Shown here in pieces: positions 1 through 13,500 of a stretch of DNA of 64,000 bases. The stretch comes from Polydactylus sextarius. Its lineage: Eukaryota > Chordata > Actinopteri > Polynemidae. Under the pieces are notes generated by a model that saw nothing but the letters and a program-made list of their open reading frames with translations, had not been told where the DNA came from and ran no database searches. Made by a program: the position numbers and the translations under genes. The first letter of the stretch is position 1; every line of letters starts with the position of its first letter. Location: NCBI GenBank assembly GCA_016801845.1, contig CM028931.1, positions 14,021,555 to 14,085,554 of the forward strand, given 5' to 3'.

Positions 1-3000
1 CTGCAACGCTACAGTGTATTTACTATGTACGCTGTGCAATAGTGTCAGATATGATATTTCCTTCAGGACAGAGCAAAAAAAAGATGAGAGATAGCGTAAG
101 AACCTTCATTATCTGACAGCAGGTGGTTGGTGATGCTGCTGGACATGCGTCAAAAAGGTTGGTATTGTGTTTCAGCACAATGATCCTGGACCAACTGGTT
201 TAAAGTCGTGATAAGATGAGGTTTCATATCAACATTTAATCAGAACGACTCAGTTTAATGTGAACGGTCGCTCAGGCAAGAAAGAAGTAGCTCAACCAAA
301 GGGTCTGTAATTTTAATGTCATGGTTTTTATAGGATGTGCGTGAAGGATGTGCCTCTTCCCGCTCTTTTGACGACGTGGTGGAGTATCGGGTGTAGTGGA
401 CGTTTTTTAAAAGGCGCTGGGGTGTTTTTTTTTTTTTTAAAGCGCTGATGTGTGGTGTCTGTCTCTAGGCAACCGTGACAGCGCCAAACACAGAGAGGAC
501 CGGACCCGGAGGAGGAGGAGGGTCCTGCATAGATCCCATAGTCTCTCATGTGTTTTATTTTGATCATTTTTGTTAGGGCCGGATACCAATACTGATACCT
601 CTGCTTCGATACCGATTAACCTGAACGATACGAAAATCTGATATTTTTTTCTGTTGCCATGGCGCCGAGTGAGCGGCAGCTAATTTGTCAGCAGCCTTAT
701 TTCTTACTTTTTTTGTTTTTATTACTCACTTTACTCTTTTTCACTAAACTTTTTAAAACTATTTTGAACTAAAATCATATTTTTTTTTTTTCTCCACCTG
801 CTTTGTCTGTGGACTACGTCGAGTGAGCCGTTGAGCCGCCGCCCGATTGTTTACAACCGCGATCAGCTGATGGCGCTGAGCTGCCGCGTCAAGAGACCCC
901 AGATCCCGGAGGAAATAACGGATGTGTGTATTGGTCATTTATGGAAACAGGGGACAAATCGCATCCCAAATTGGTTCTATACACCTCCGCCCCGACCCCA
1001 TCTAACCGCCCATCCCTAGTAGTCAATGTACCAGGTGGTGGAGTTGAGCCGCCACTCGTTTGTGGTGTTTGTGCATGTGATCAAGACGGCTCTTAGATAC
1101 TTCAGTTGGAGGTTTTCTGGGCACGTCCGACCGGTAGGAGATCTCAGAACACACACGAGAGATTAGACATCTCATCTAGTCTGAAAATGCCTCAAGAAAA
1201 CTGCAGGGTGTCGCTGGGGAGAAGAACATCTGGACTACTTTGCTTGGCCAACCACTTCTCTGCTTATAGATGTTTGGATTGGTGGGATAAAAAAAAAAAA
1301 AAAAAAAAGCCAACTGTGACACTTTTAACTCTTTTTAAGTGTTTTGTTTACAATGCCCACACGTTTATTGGGCAGGAAAAGAGGCATACTGTACACTCCC
1401 TGCTCTCTACAGCAACAAACAACAGACAAGTGGCGTTAGCGCCTGCCTGGTAAAGAAAGTCGAACACGTAGCAGGTTTAAAATCGCAGCATCGGTCCGAC
1501 CTCTAACCCCTTAAATCCAAAGTCCTTGAAACAAGCGAGACGTGACAGAATGACCCCAGTCGGCCAAAATGTCTTTCCACTGAAAGATTTCGAATGTGGA
1601 TTTACTTCCCTGAGGATGTAAATACAGAAACATGCGCGCAGACAAACACACACACACATTTGCAGCTGGAAACTGTACAGACTAAACATCGTGTTTTTAT
1701 CAGTCTCTAAACACTGCAGACACTGCTTCTCTGCCAAGGCTACAACCCCACGGAGTGAAGACCGTGTGTATACCAGAATGAACTTGACTTGACCATGAGG
1801 CCTGATGTAAGATAATGCTTTCTCTCTTGTAACTAGATTAAAATTTATAAGCTGACAGCTCAGTTCCTAAAATTTGCACGGCCTGTACCACCCTGCTCTG
1901 AAAGCCTGGCAAGATTTTAGCATATGACATCACGAGCAAGAATAAATCTTTTATTAAGAAGCTGAACATTCTTCACGACGACGAAGCCCCGCAGCACTTC
2001 TTTTTCTTTCTTTTTAAACCACAAGACCGCAGTTTCATCTGGATAAAATCTGGGAAATTTTTTTTCGAAGCGAAGTCCCCCAAAAAAATAAGACCCTAAT
2101 TCAGTTCAAAAATGGAAAATGAGCGAAAATCCCCTCGATTTTTACGAAAAAAAAAAAAATGCTTTTTGACGCGAAAGAAAAGAAAAATCGAAGCAAAGTT
2201 CTGCCTGAACACACACACACACACACAGAGAAAAAGTGACCCTGTGTCTTCCGCTGCAGCGCACGAACAAGTATTCAACCTTTCTCATCTAGGACAAAAA
2301 CACACAGACCTATTTACATGTCAATGAAGGCCATGGATAAGGAGTTACTCGGCCTCTCCCTTTTTTCACTTTTCCGCCCTCGACATTCCTCTCATCTCTA
2401 CGCTCTCCTAAAAACCTAGTGGTTATGCTCATTTTAGTGCCTGAATTAGGCATGACTGCTCGTACGAACACAAAGCTTCTCAGTTAAATGTCACCGCGAA
2501 AGTGGCCGCTTTTAATTCCGCGCGAATATTTCCGGTAGGGGGGGGGGGGGAATGTTTTCCTTCAAGTAGCGTACAGCGGGAGCGGGTGTCCGGCGTCGGC
2601 GCTCATCTGCTTTCTGTAGATGCAAACAGGAAATACGCCGACGCAGTTGCAAGGCAAAGAGGCATAAGACGTGCATATAGAAATGTAATGCAAACAAGCA
2701 AAGCAAACAGCGGCGGGGGTATCTCTTCCTTCAGCTTGGACGCCTGAGGTCACAATGTAATCAGATGATATCAGATTATTGCCTTTTCTATTCACATTTC
2801 TATTTATACTGGAACTTAAATGGGAATCTCCAGATGAAAGCCGGATGAAACAGAGAGAGATAGAGAGAGAAGGGAAAAAGTGAACATTGCTACACGAAGT
2901 TTGGTGACATGTGGGGAGAAAAAGCTTCGGTTAAATTGCAAACAGAAGTCGGCCGTTTAAGAAACGCTTCTGTTTCAACTTTAGCAGCGGTTCTCCTTCT

Positions 3001-4050
3001 TTTTTTTTTCCCCCCTTTTTCGTTTTCTTTGTCTCTCCTCTCTGCTCTCGCGCCGTCGTGGCGCAGAGCCCGGCGCGTAAAAGCGAATGTGGCTTGGACG
3101 GCCGGCGAAAAAAAGAAAAAGAAAGAGAAAAACGACGGCCTCTCGGAAATATGTTCTCTGTTGACTCATTCTGTTAACCGCATTCTTCATCAGTAGCGCA
3201 GCAGAGTCCTTCCCGTCGGCCGCGAAGACGATGTTTCGTTAATAACGCACCTTTTAACTATCTTAGATTAGGACTCTTTAACATTTGAGCAGTGGAGAAA
3301 AAAGTTCTAAAAAAAAAAAAAGAGGGCAGCGGAAAATCAGGGGGAAGAGAATGAGTGAGCGCTCTCACTGGCCTACAGCGCAGTCTAGATCCCCTGGATT
3401 TATTTGTGTACATAACTCTTTTCTTTCTGCCCCGCCGCCCACCCTCCACTGCTCTGTTTCCCTACATCTCCCACTTTCATTCTTTCGTGTCGCTCTGCGT
3501 CTCTAACACAAACACCCACACGCGGTGCGACGGCTGCGCCACGGCGGCACGGACATCGAATCGGCTTCGCTTTCCGCTTTCTGAAGAGAGACGTCGCACC
3601 CGCGGATCCTCGCAGTTAATTATTCCGTTCAAGGAGCAGGAGAGCGGAGCCGCCTCCTGCGCCAAAACAACCACGACACGGACTGACAACGCCGCGGAGA
3701 AATCCAATTGAGCGTCTCTTCAAAAGCTAAAACTTTACGACACTGTTAAAGTAATGAGAAATGCAGCATTAGAGCAGAAATGTCTTTAACAGGCAGTTGA
3801 TTTCATCAAACGCCCCTCAACCCTTAACCCCCCGACCCCACGGAACAGACTGAAGTCCTATTCATTTGACCACAGAGGCTGTAGTCAACAGCTTGGAGAG
3901 CCGAGTCATAATAGCGACGTAAGAGGAAAACCATGTGACTCCAACTCCCTTGTTCACAGACGCACTCTTTCCAACTTTTTTTTTTTTTTTTTTTTTTCCC
4001 CTCTTTCTTCATCGTTTTCTCATCTCTCCCTCCTTCAGAATTTCACTCAC
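1..4050. other. RasGAP intron, no exon seen
   Basis: Homopolymer runs (for example 1289-1308, 3310-3321, 3978-3997), a CA run at 2211-2227, a G run at 2538-2550 and a CpG-rich part at 2500-2660 and 3040-3110. No splice-bounded frame matching the family was found on the minus strand, so the next exon is probably off the left edge. Confidence 0.5.
780..1020 (+). mobile_element. Possible LINE 5'-module fragment
   Basis: The frame at 831-1019 reads RPIVYNRDQLMALSCRVKRP then QIPEEI. Y-x-R-D-Q-L-[LM]-A-L followed by P-E-E-[LI] recalls the start of several fish LINE proteins. Short and without further support. Confidence 0.3.
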
Positions 4051-4090
4051 CATGCTGCGGCTCCGGCTGGGCGCTGGTGTCAGGGTCCAT
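4051..4090 (-). CDS. dab2ip: Alternative RasGAP first coding exon (short form)
   Basis: The exon is ATG then DPDTSAQPEPQH, then G before a strong donor (g|gtgagtg). It leaves phase 1, the same phase as the 10630 exon end, so it could splice to the same downstream exon and skip the first part of the PH domain. Mammalian DAB2IP and RASAL2 do have short-N-terminus isoforms from internal promoters. The upstream sequence (4091-4450) is GC-rich with GA tracts. The downstream partner exon is outside the window. Confidence 0.6.
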
Positions 4091-4437
4091 GTTAAATTCG
4101 CAGAGTGATAAGCGCCCCGATCAACACGCCCATATCCCCGAGGCAAAGTCACACCGGCAACTCAGCTGCGACGCTGTAAAACTGCTGCTGCGACTACTGT
4201 TTTACCCCCCCCACCCTCCCCTCCCCTCCCGCCGCCACCCCTTCCCCACTACTCCTCCTCTCTGCCGGTCGCGTCCCCCCCCCCCACCCCTAAACTCCAA
4301 CACGCCGGCCTTCGCGTTCGCTGTTCTCTCCGGTCAGAGCTGCTGGCTCTGGTCTGGCCCCTGCAGCCTGCCAGCTCAGCTCGGCTCAGCTCAAGCTTCC
4401 ACTGTTGTGTTACATCTGTCTGACTGAACCACTCTCT

Positions 4438-4469
<32 letters not shown>

Positions 4470-4518
4470 CACAGAAATGGGAGGGAGGAGAGAGAGGAGC
4501 AGTTTCCACGTTGTGGTG

Positions 4519-4562
<44 letters not shown>

Positions 4563-7500
4563 GTGGAGATGGAGGGGGTGGTGTGTGTGGGGTGGGTGTT
4601 GTGGCAGTGCTGAATGTTTCCACTTTGATCAGTTTCACACTCAGCATATTTTTTTCTCATCACAACGAAGAACTGGGTAACATCGCCTTTCGGAAAACGT
4701 CAGCGCGCCAGAAGAATTTCGGAACTTCCCCAGTACTCCAACGTGAATGTTAACAATGAGGGAAAAAAAAAAAAAAAAACCTGTAACCAGTCTGTGGTGT
4801 CTGGCCGTTGTTTCTTTTCCTCTGATTTCAATTTTGGAGACAGCATATGTTGTTGTTGTTGTTTTTTTTGTTGACCTGTTTTACCCGACAGCTTGTGTAA
4901 CCAGTTCGCACACATCTCGGGGCCGGAGACGATGGGAAAGATGGTTTTTATTATGATGTGACTGTGCGGCTGAAATAAAATGCGAAAAAGAAATTCTTGT
5001 AAGTGTAAGACAGATAGATAGATAGATAGACAGACGACCTGAACATAACTCCTGAGGCCACGAGCTGTCACTAGTGTCAAAAAAATTAAAAAAAAAAAAA
5101 AAAAAAAAGATACGTTAATGCATGTGTATTATTCATCGCTTGTCGTGGTTTGATTCAAATGTAAAGAAGCGATGTGCTGCCAGCACCTGAGAGCTGCCAA
5201 CAACATACTGAAGTTTGGCATCAATGAGAACTGGATCAGACTGTAGCTTCATCTTCTACAAGTGTTAAAGCTGCTGTCTGACTATGAGCTGGTAGTGACT
5301 CTAACATATCTACCAACTTATATAAGGCGCCTTTAAATAAATGGCGTCCAAGTGAATATTACTAATGTTAATAAGTGTCAGTCAACTAAATTGTTCACAT
5401 GTAGACCGAAAAGTCAATGCAGATGGAGATTATTTTCTGATCCACTTTGACTTCTACCCTGAATCACACATATACTGTATCTTCATTTAAATGATAACTA
5501 TCAGTGTGAGTCAAGACTGTGTTTGTGGTGTAATTGTTGATTTATCTGCTTCTGAAAACACGTAACTGGTTCGACTACAGACCAAACGGTCGGGTGAGGA
5601 ATTTCTCCTCGCAAACTTTTCACTGAATTTCTTTCCCCCCCTATCAAAATGCCTGTGTGTTTTTGTGCCAGACGAGACACATTTCAAACGGGATCCAGAA
5701 AATCATTTCTATCTCTCCATTGACTCTTTTTCATGATTTTTACGAGCATACGACCCGTGGACCGGAAGTAGATGGACGTTAGTTATGCTCCATATAGCCG
5801 TGTTTCCACCGACGAAGTTCCCGGTAATGTAGGGGCCGGGAACTTTTCGGAAAAGTCCCGTCACTTGGTCTCAGACTTTGCCGATCGCTACTATAAATAA
5901 ACTACACGCTGCAGTGTGCAAGAGAGACCGTTTGTTTGTTTTTAAACTTTGTGTTTCGCGTAAATAAGTTAATTTGTGGCAGGGACTTATTTCCGCTGCT
6001 AAAGGTTCCTGAGGCCGAGTTCCCGTAACATTACCCGAAGGTTCCTGCGGTGGAAACGGCCTATATGTCGCCTGCATTATTAAAGTGGTCACCCTGCGCT
6101 TTTAGCTAGGGTGGAGCTAAAGTGAACATTATTATCTCATTTGAGTTCTAGATCTTCGTTTTTGAGATGCTCGCAAGATGATCTTCATTAAATCTGCGAG
6201 CCGAGAGAACGATGATGCAAAACAATCCATTATTTACTGTTATGATGACAAAACAGACCGCGAGTGAGGGTGACTGGCACCAAATCAACATGCACCATTC
6301 AGGGCTAACGACAGCTAGCTGTAATTATAAACCGCGAGGGGAGAGATGGATGCAAGGACTTTGTTAAATAAAACATCAGAGGGAATATTAAGATAACTTA
6401 AAATACATGTGAGGCAGTATTTGGGCTACAAGGCAAGTAAAAGTTATTCAACACCCCTTGGTCAGTTATCCACAGTCCCATTTAATCCTATCTAAAATGT
6501 TACAGCTTGTGAAAATATTTATGGAAGAAGTATAAAACTGAAAATAGGGCACCATATGCCCCAGCATCTTAAAAGAAGCAAGACTTGAGATTTTTCCAAA
6601 GCTCTCGATCCAGAAAGGAAAAGAAAAAGAAAAAAAAAAAAACTTTCACCTCGGTGAAATTAAGCGTAGTTGTTCTGGTGGGAGCGTAACAGAGCTCTCC
6701 GTCTGTGGCGTGTTTGTGCCAAAACCTCGAGGAGTTCAAAAGAATAGAGGAGGCTGCCGCTCACTATTCAGTCGCAGGATGAGACGAGATGAGAGCGTTC
6801 TCTGATTTGCTGTGGATTCCTATTCATCTCCGTGTGGTTTTTATTCATCAGGCTGCTTATTTAGAGCCTGAGCTGCACAAGGACGAGAGCAGGTAGAATC
6901 TATGCCAGTGAATAATTTAATGAAAGCACAAATTGTGTGTGTGAGTGTTTTTCAGTATTTGCGGCGTTGTGGAGCGTGATGTGAAAACCGTATAGGTGCA
7001 CGCACGCACACCGACTTCAAAGGTTAAACACTGAGGGGGCGACTAGAACACGGATCACCGTTTGGTTTTCAGGGATAAATTTGACAACAACAACAACAAC
7101 AACCCTCTTGTCGATGCGGATCTGAAAGTGGCTCTTGTTTTTATTCATGTAAGAATCATTTTTGCCTGTGAATATATTAGTTTGTGTTTTACTATAATAA
7201 TGACTCGATGACTGCCTCTCTGAAACAGACAGATTATATATGCCATTTAAATATTCCTGCCAGTGGTTTCAGTCCTGTGGAGCTGAGCTGAGTTTTTCAC
7301 CCGGGGTCCACCTGAACTTCTGAGCTCAGTCACTCCACTTACGGCGCGGTGACACGACTGAGGTCTCGTGACCTAATTGAGAAGGTGCAGCCAAAGCGTT
7401 GCTACAGGTTTCAACTAAAGATCTCCAGATGTGTAACAGGACTGGGAGTTACTGCAGCAACCGGGGTCATTATTATCTTCCTTACAACGTTTATATAAAA

Positions 7501-10500
7501 AGGGTTCGCGTCAATAAATGACGTGTCCAGGTGAATATTACAAATGCTAATAAGCATTAGTCAACTGAATCAGCAGAAATGTTGCAAACGGTCACATGAC
7601 CGCTTTCGGTCCAGCGGTTCATTGATCACAAGACATGATTTATCTTTTTATTTACAGTTGTTGCTGGAATTTTTATTTAACAATTTCCGGCCCATTAATC
7701 AGACCGATGTCATTAATAATCATTAATAATAAAAACTTGTCAGTTGTAATGAAAAGGAGTCGCCCAGGTGTTCCAGATCAGCAGATTGATGATGCAAATG
7801 ATGAATGTGCTGATCTGGAACATCCTTCATCACCAGTTGTTATGAAAACGAGACATTGGGTAAGTCTTGTACAACACTTTTTAATAAACTTTCAGTACAC
7901 TTACTAAGTTCTAAATACTTCAGTTTATGTGTAGGAGCTCTATTCATGCTACTCCTGAAGTGACGTGAAAAAAGACTGTTGATGGAGGGTGTTCCAGATC
8001 AGCAGATTCGTCACTTTCCTGATCAACCGGCCGAATGAAAAAATGATGAATCTGCTGATCTGGACTTCATTTTATGTGTAGGGACCCTATTTATGCCACT
8101 GCTGACATTTTGAGCTTTATTAGTGGTTTAAAAATGACAATTTAGATACGTTTGGCTGGCTGCCCCATTCACTTTCATTGTTAACTATTTGGTTGTGAAA
8201 ACAAAAGACGGTCAAACTCGATATTACTTCAACCAACGTAAAATATCTCTTGAGGGTGTGTTTGACTGGTAATCATGGTGAAATAGACCCTGGGCTCAAT
8301 TTACTCCAGACCATCACTTTAATGCAGCCATTAAAGTGAATGCTTTAATGTAGTGGTGTATATTTGCATATACCACTTATCCTCTGAGGGTCCTAGATGA
8401 CAAACAGACTAGATCATGAGTAAGTCAACTCTCTTTCAAAGACAAAGAGACAAACAGCTATTACAATGAACACAAACTGTGGGTCTTTGAGCTGCAGTCA
8501 TCTTAAAACCCAGAGCCTTCTAGCTACAAAGCGACAGTGCTAACACTCATCCCACCGCTGATATTTGCAGCTCCCTTTGAAATGCGACGGCAGTTTTGCT
8601 TTTCATATCGACACGTTGTAAAAGTGTCCATTCGGTGTGTGCTCAGTCTGCTCCGCTATTGATCCGTGAAAGCTGCAATATTTTTCATTGACAGTGACCA
8701 AAGAATTCAGATCCGAGTGCAACTGATGTCAAGTGATAAAAAAATATGAAGTATGAAATGATGTGAAGATGGCTGACATAATAATAATAATAGGTAGATT
8801 AACATTTTAATCTACTTTAATGTATTCCAGCTAATGTGGAAAATATCGTGTTTTGACTCAGTGATTCAGAAATGGCCTTACATAATAACCATGGAAAAGT
8901 TTCAGAATGTCATCGGCGGAGTGACGGAGGTAGCCTGTAATTAGCGAACTCGCTGGCAGACCGTTGTTTATTATTTTAGCCTCCGTCTTCTTCGCGAGTA
9001 AACAAACATAATCTACGGTAATCGTGCAGACGCGGGGCGGCGCGGTCCCGTCGCCGCGTAGCGTCCTCACTTGTAGCGGTGAGCACGGGTTACAAAACAA
9101 GATGCGCGCGGTTGAAATTCGCCTGATCTTGTTCGTGTGAACGACTTGGCTCCAAACAACTGCAACCGAAAGGGAAAAAAAAATAAATAAAAAACTCTCC
9201 ATATTTTTGACGCCAAATGCGAGCTATGCCGAGAATGCTGGGTAACAGCCGTGACTATGAGGAGACAGAAGGACATTGTTTGTTTCATCATCGGGACATA
9301 ATCTTCCTTTCGGCAAGAATGTGACCTCACTTGGGAGATTCCAGTTCAAAATGAAGAAGTGCAAGGAAGAAAAAACTGAATACAGATTGAGAAGAAGAAA
9401 AAAAAACATGTTTTACAGCGCCGCGAAGTTATATTTTTAACAGTAAACACTGAGGAAATGGCTTCCTCTGATGGTCAAGGGTTGGTCGGCCTGCAGATGC
9501 CACTGCACATCAGTGCGGCCGCAAACTCTCTGTTTAGACAGACAGATGTGCAAAACCACCGTTTTAAAGAAGAGACACGAGAAAAGAGTATCTGCAGTAA
9601 TCACGATTTACAGAAAGAAAAAGAAAAAAATACTGTGGTAACCGAGAAACATGCAACTATCTGTTTTTTTTTTTTTCTTAAATGCTTACACAACACTGCC
9701 AAGCCCGTAATAATATAATGTTTGAAGCCCAGGAGATTCACTGTCTCGGGGACAAAAAAAAAAAAAAAAACACCACAGGAAATGACTTAATTCGATAAGA
9801 AACTAAAACTTGATGTTGTGTACTTCGTTCAGGGCGTAGAAACACACACAAAAAAACAAAACGGGAAAAAAAAAAAAAATGGAGTGGTATCACGGAGAAG
9901 CACTTAAGATGAGCATGCCAGCGAACAACCCAGCAACGGTAACTATGGGATATAAATGCTTGAATGTCAAACCTCAATGCCACCTGGTGTCTCACTGTGA
10001 CCGATTCGGATTCACTCAAATAGTTTTCCCTGTGATTCTCCGCCTTGTCCACGGACGAGAAGCTGTTAGTGTGTGTACTGACATATCCGCAACGTAAACA
10101 TATTACATTACACGTGCAAGATGTTGTCTGCAGTTTGAAAAAGACCAAAGCCTTCATCTCTGGCGTCTGTCTCTGCGGTTATGGTGAAACATGTTTGGAA
10201 ACAGTGCACCGGGCTGCTACGAAGCAGCAAGCTCTCCATCTAGTGGATGTGAAGTAGAATCAGGCCGGTTGTGCGACTGAGAAGCAGATAGAAGTGTTTC
10301 CCTGGAGACGCACTCCCAATCTGACCATTTAAAGTACAAACATCTACAAGTGAGTGCTTACATTTTGACTTGAGGCTAATGATAAGTGATCTTACACCTA
10401 CAGAGGTTATTAAAAAAAAGCACCACCTTCTCCTCAGACTGCAGTCACGCTGATAAATTAAATTTTTATGCGTCCATTACCATGTAGGACAAGTGTTAAA

Positions 10501-13500
10501 CATTTGATTTTAAGGTTATTAATCATTCTGATTTAATTAAACTGTGTCGGGGGAGCAATTGGAAGTATTCGCGGCGTGTGCGTGTTAATACTGATCCGGC
10601 GCGGCGCCGCGTCCTCGGTGGCTACTCACCGCTCTCGGTGGACAGCTGGCTGTGGAACTCTGGGAACTGCGTTTCCACTGGAACGCTGATGGTGCGTCGC
10701 AGGAGGTGCACCTTGCATGACGCCGAGCGCCTCTCCTGCGAAAACAAGGAACGGATCTGCTGAGAAAAACGGAGACGGCGGGAGAAAGAGAGAGAGAGAG
10801 AGAGAGAGAGGAGGGAGACGGAAACACAGAGCAAGAAATTCAAGACAGATAAAAGCCTTGGGTGAGTGAGGTGAACAAAAGGCACAGGCACAAAAAGTAG
10901 AGACACGGAGAGCAGATAGTGCTCAGAGAGAAGAATGGAAGCTAACAGCGGCTGTGAGGAAACTGAGAAATGCACATGCAATAGTCACAGAGGTGTCTTA
11001 TCTATTCTGTTGTGGTTATTCTGGTCACCATGTTTAATGCTGTGTCGGGGCCAACAGGACACAATGGCTGCAGTGGTCCTGATAAACGACGAGTCAATGG
11101 ATAAAGCAGAACGGGCATTAGCGGCACATCAGTCTGTGTCAGCCCGTATCTCCCTATAGCTTGCATACTAAATGTTTGGTCCCCAAAGATTAAAACAGAC
11201 AAAAGGAAGAAGGATGGCCGCGGTGGGAAAGTGGTGAGTCGAAAGGAAGAAAGAAAAGGGCCTGATGTCCTCCAAGCGGGGGTGATAATGGCTTATCGAA
11301 CAACCTCACACTTCTCGACTGGATGCGGCGCCGGTCACCTCGTTACCTGCCTGGTGGGACCTGGTTTTGAGGACAGCAGCTCTCACTCACACGTCTTCGG
11401 ATGCGAAGACAAATGTCTGGTGGTTTGAGCCACAGTGACTAAGCAAGATGAGCTCTTACTGTACTTTGTAAGTGACAACTTATTTGCACAACTCACAGGA
11501 ATACATCATAATCCTTAAATATTAATGGAGGGGATGAAAACATAAGATACTTTACAAGCAATTTGAAACAAATCATCAGTTAATTTGCTGTATAATGTGC
11601 TAACAGATGTTAGAACAGTATGATAAACGTAGGGAAGTGTGATGCAGTCATAATGTGTGTTTTGACCTTACTCCATCAGCAGTAAAATAACTCAAGTGAG
11701 TAATCTCCACGGTGGCAGTTAAAGGTCAGAGGATGTGGCTGGTGACAGCGAGGCTGAATTAAAAAAAAAAAAAAGTTCCCAGAGTGGATGGAAATATCTC
11801 TGCGAGGAAAAGTTTTAGTGAGTTGCAGTGAAGTACCGAGCGGAGCTGCACTCTTATGCCACAGCAGCTAATTTGCACAAGATGCTTAGAGAACATTAGT
11901 TTTAATGTGCGTTTATTGTGGGTGGGAGGAGGGGGAGTGGCCACCAGGCGCGACTGTCTGGCTGCTCGAGCCAGAAATAGAGTCCAACGCAACATGTTTG
12001 CAGCGAGACGCATTGTGCGGATAAAGGTCGAGTTGAAATGATAAACAACAATCAGTCTGATGAGATCAGAAACTCGTCTAACTAACTTTGTGCGAGAGGA
12101 AACGGCGATGCATCTTTTCACTCTCCGCTAACTCGATTAAGATAATTGCTTTTGGACGTGGACGCGAGCACGGATTTGATTACGAGGGAACGGCAAATGG
12201 CTAAAACCCACTTGAACTATGTCTAAATCTAAATACTGGTGCATTTTGATCCAACCACAAAAAACTTTGGGGGCTCCTCCCCCTCTCTTTAGCGCGTTCA
12301 CGTCAATAGAAGGTCTATCTGTCTCTATTCTCTTCTGGATGAAGGGTGAGGGGTCACAACCCTCCAAACGAAGCTGTTCTAGGACCAGCGCTTTCAAATG
12401 AAGAAGGAGGGATGAGAAATTTCCCAGCGTGCACCAGGACAAGGATGCAGTTCTCAAATAAAACAGCGATTTAATTAATTATTAAGCTAACTTATCGCTC
12501 ACTGCTAATCAGTAACGTTCGTTAGCGTTAGCTTAGCGATCGCTAGTCGTCACTTCCATTCATCTGATACCAGGACTCTTTATTATTAATTAATTATCTA
12601 GATTAATGTAAACAAACATCTTGTCAGCTTTTAATCCGTCGCCAACTTGATGGACACAAAGGAGTCTGTGGGCGCCATCTTTGTTTGTTTGTTGTCATTC
12701 GGCCGTCACGGAGACTCCTCGCGTCGTCTTTAACGTAGCGACTAGCGACGACTTCTGATGATGCGTCACGGTAAAGTAGAGGCGCCTCATTTCCTAGGGG
12801 AATGTCCTAAATCCAAACGGGATTTGGCCCCAAATCTGACTCAAACCGTGAGCCCTCTGCTGGCTGTAACGAGAAGCTTGACAACAAGCTGAGGAGAAAA
12901 CTCCAGAAATCCCTGTGGAATCACACCTCTCTCTCTGTTTTATTACCTTCATATTGCAGACCTCAGGACATGTGACACACTTGCTGAATGTTAAGATTGT
13001 TAGCCGCATCTCTTGTAGTTCACCATCTGTATTCTTCCTCCTCCTCTTGGCGCTCTTTCTGTTTGTGAAAGCGAAATACGTCTCGCGATTAGGGAATTGT
13101 CACATTTGCTGTACAAATGGCCGAGGGCCTAATCGCCGTTGGCAAATAAAACATCCTATTACCGCTGACAATATCAGCGTCGGCTGTTCTGTTCTTGCCG
13201 ATACTGTGCTTCGCAAATCTATGTTTTGTTTTTTATCCCCCCCAAATAAAGTCTGAGCGTATAAGAGAACAACTTGTTCATGAAGACATGAAGAGTAGAA
13301 AGAGCCGAGAAACAATAAAGACAACAACAACAAAAAAAAAAAAAAGATGAAAAGGTTTTGACGCAAAATGGCAGAAACAAAGAAATGAATAAGAGTCACT
13401 GTTTACTGAATCCCCTAAAGCAAAAACTTCCACAGCTGAAAATAAATCAAACTATTTTTTTGTACGTGGACTCGAAAAGTCTCGCTGCACATTGATTTTT

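Noticed and set aside
1106..1453. 115-residue frame with a poly-lysine run
   Set aside because: It crosses an A homopolymer and has no similarity that I recognise.
4249..4647. 132-residue minus-strand frame with LSLSLSLS runs
   Set aside because: It is the translation of GA/CT microsatellites and C-rich promoter DNA.
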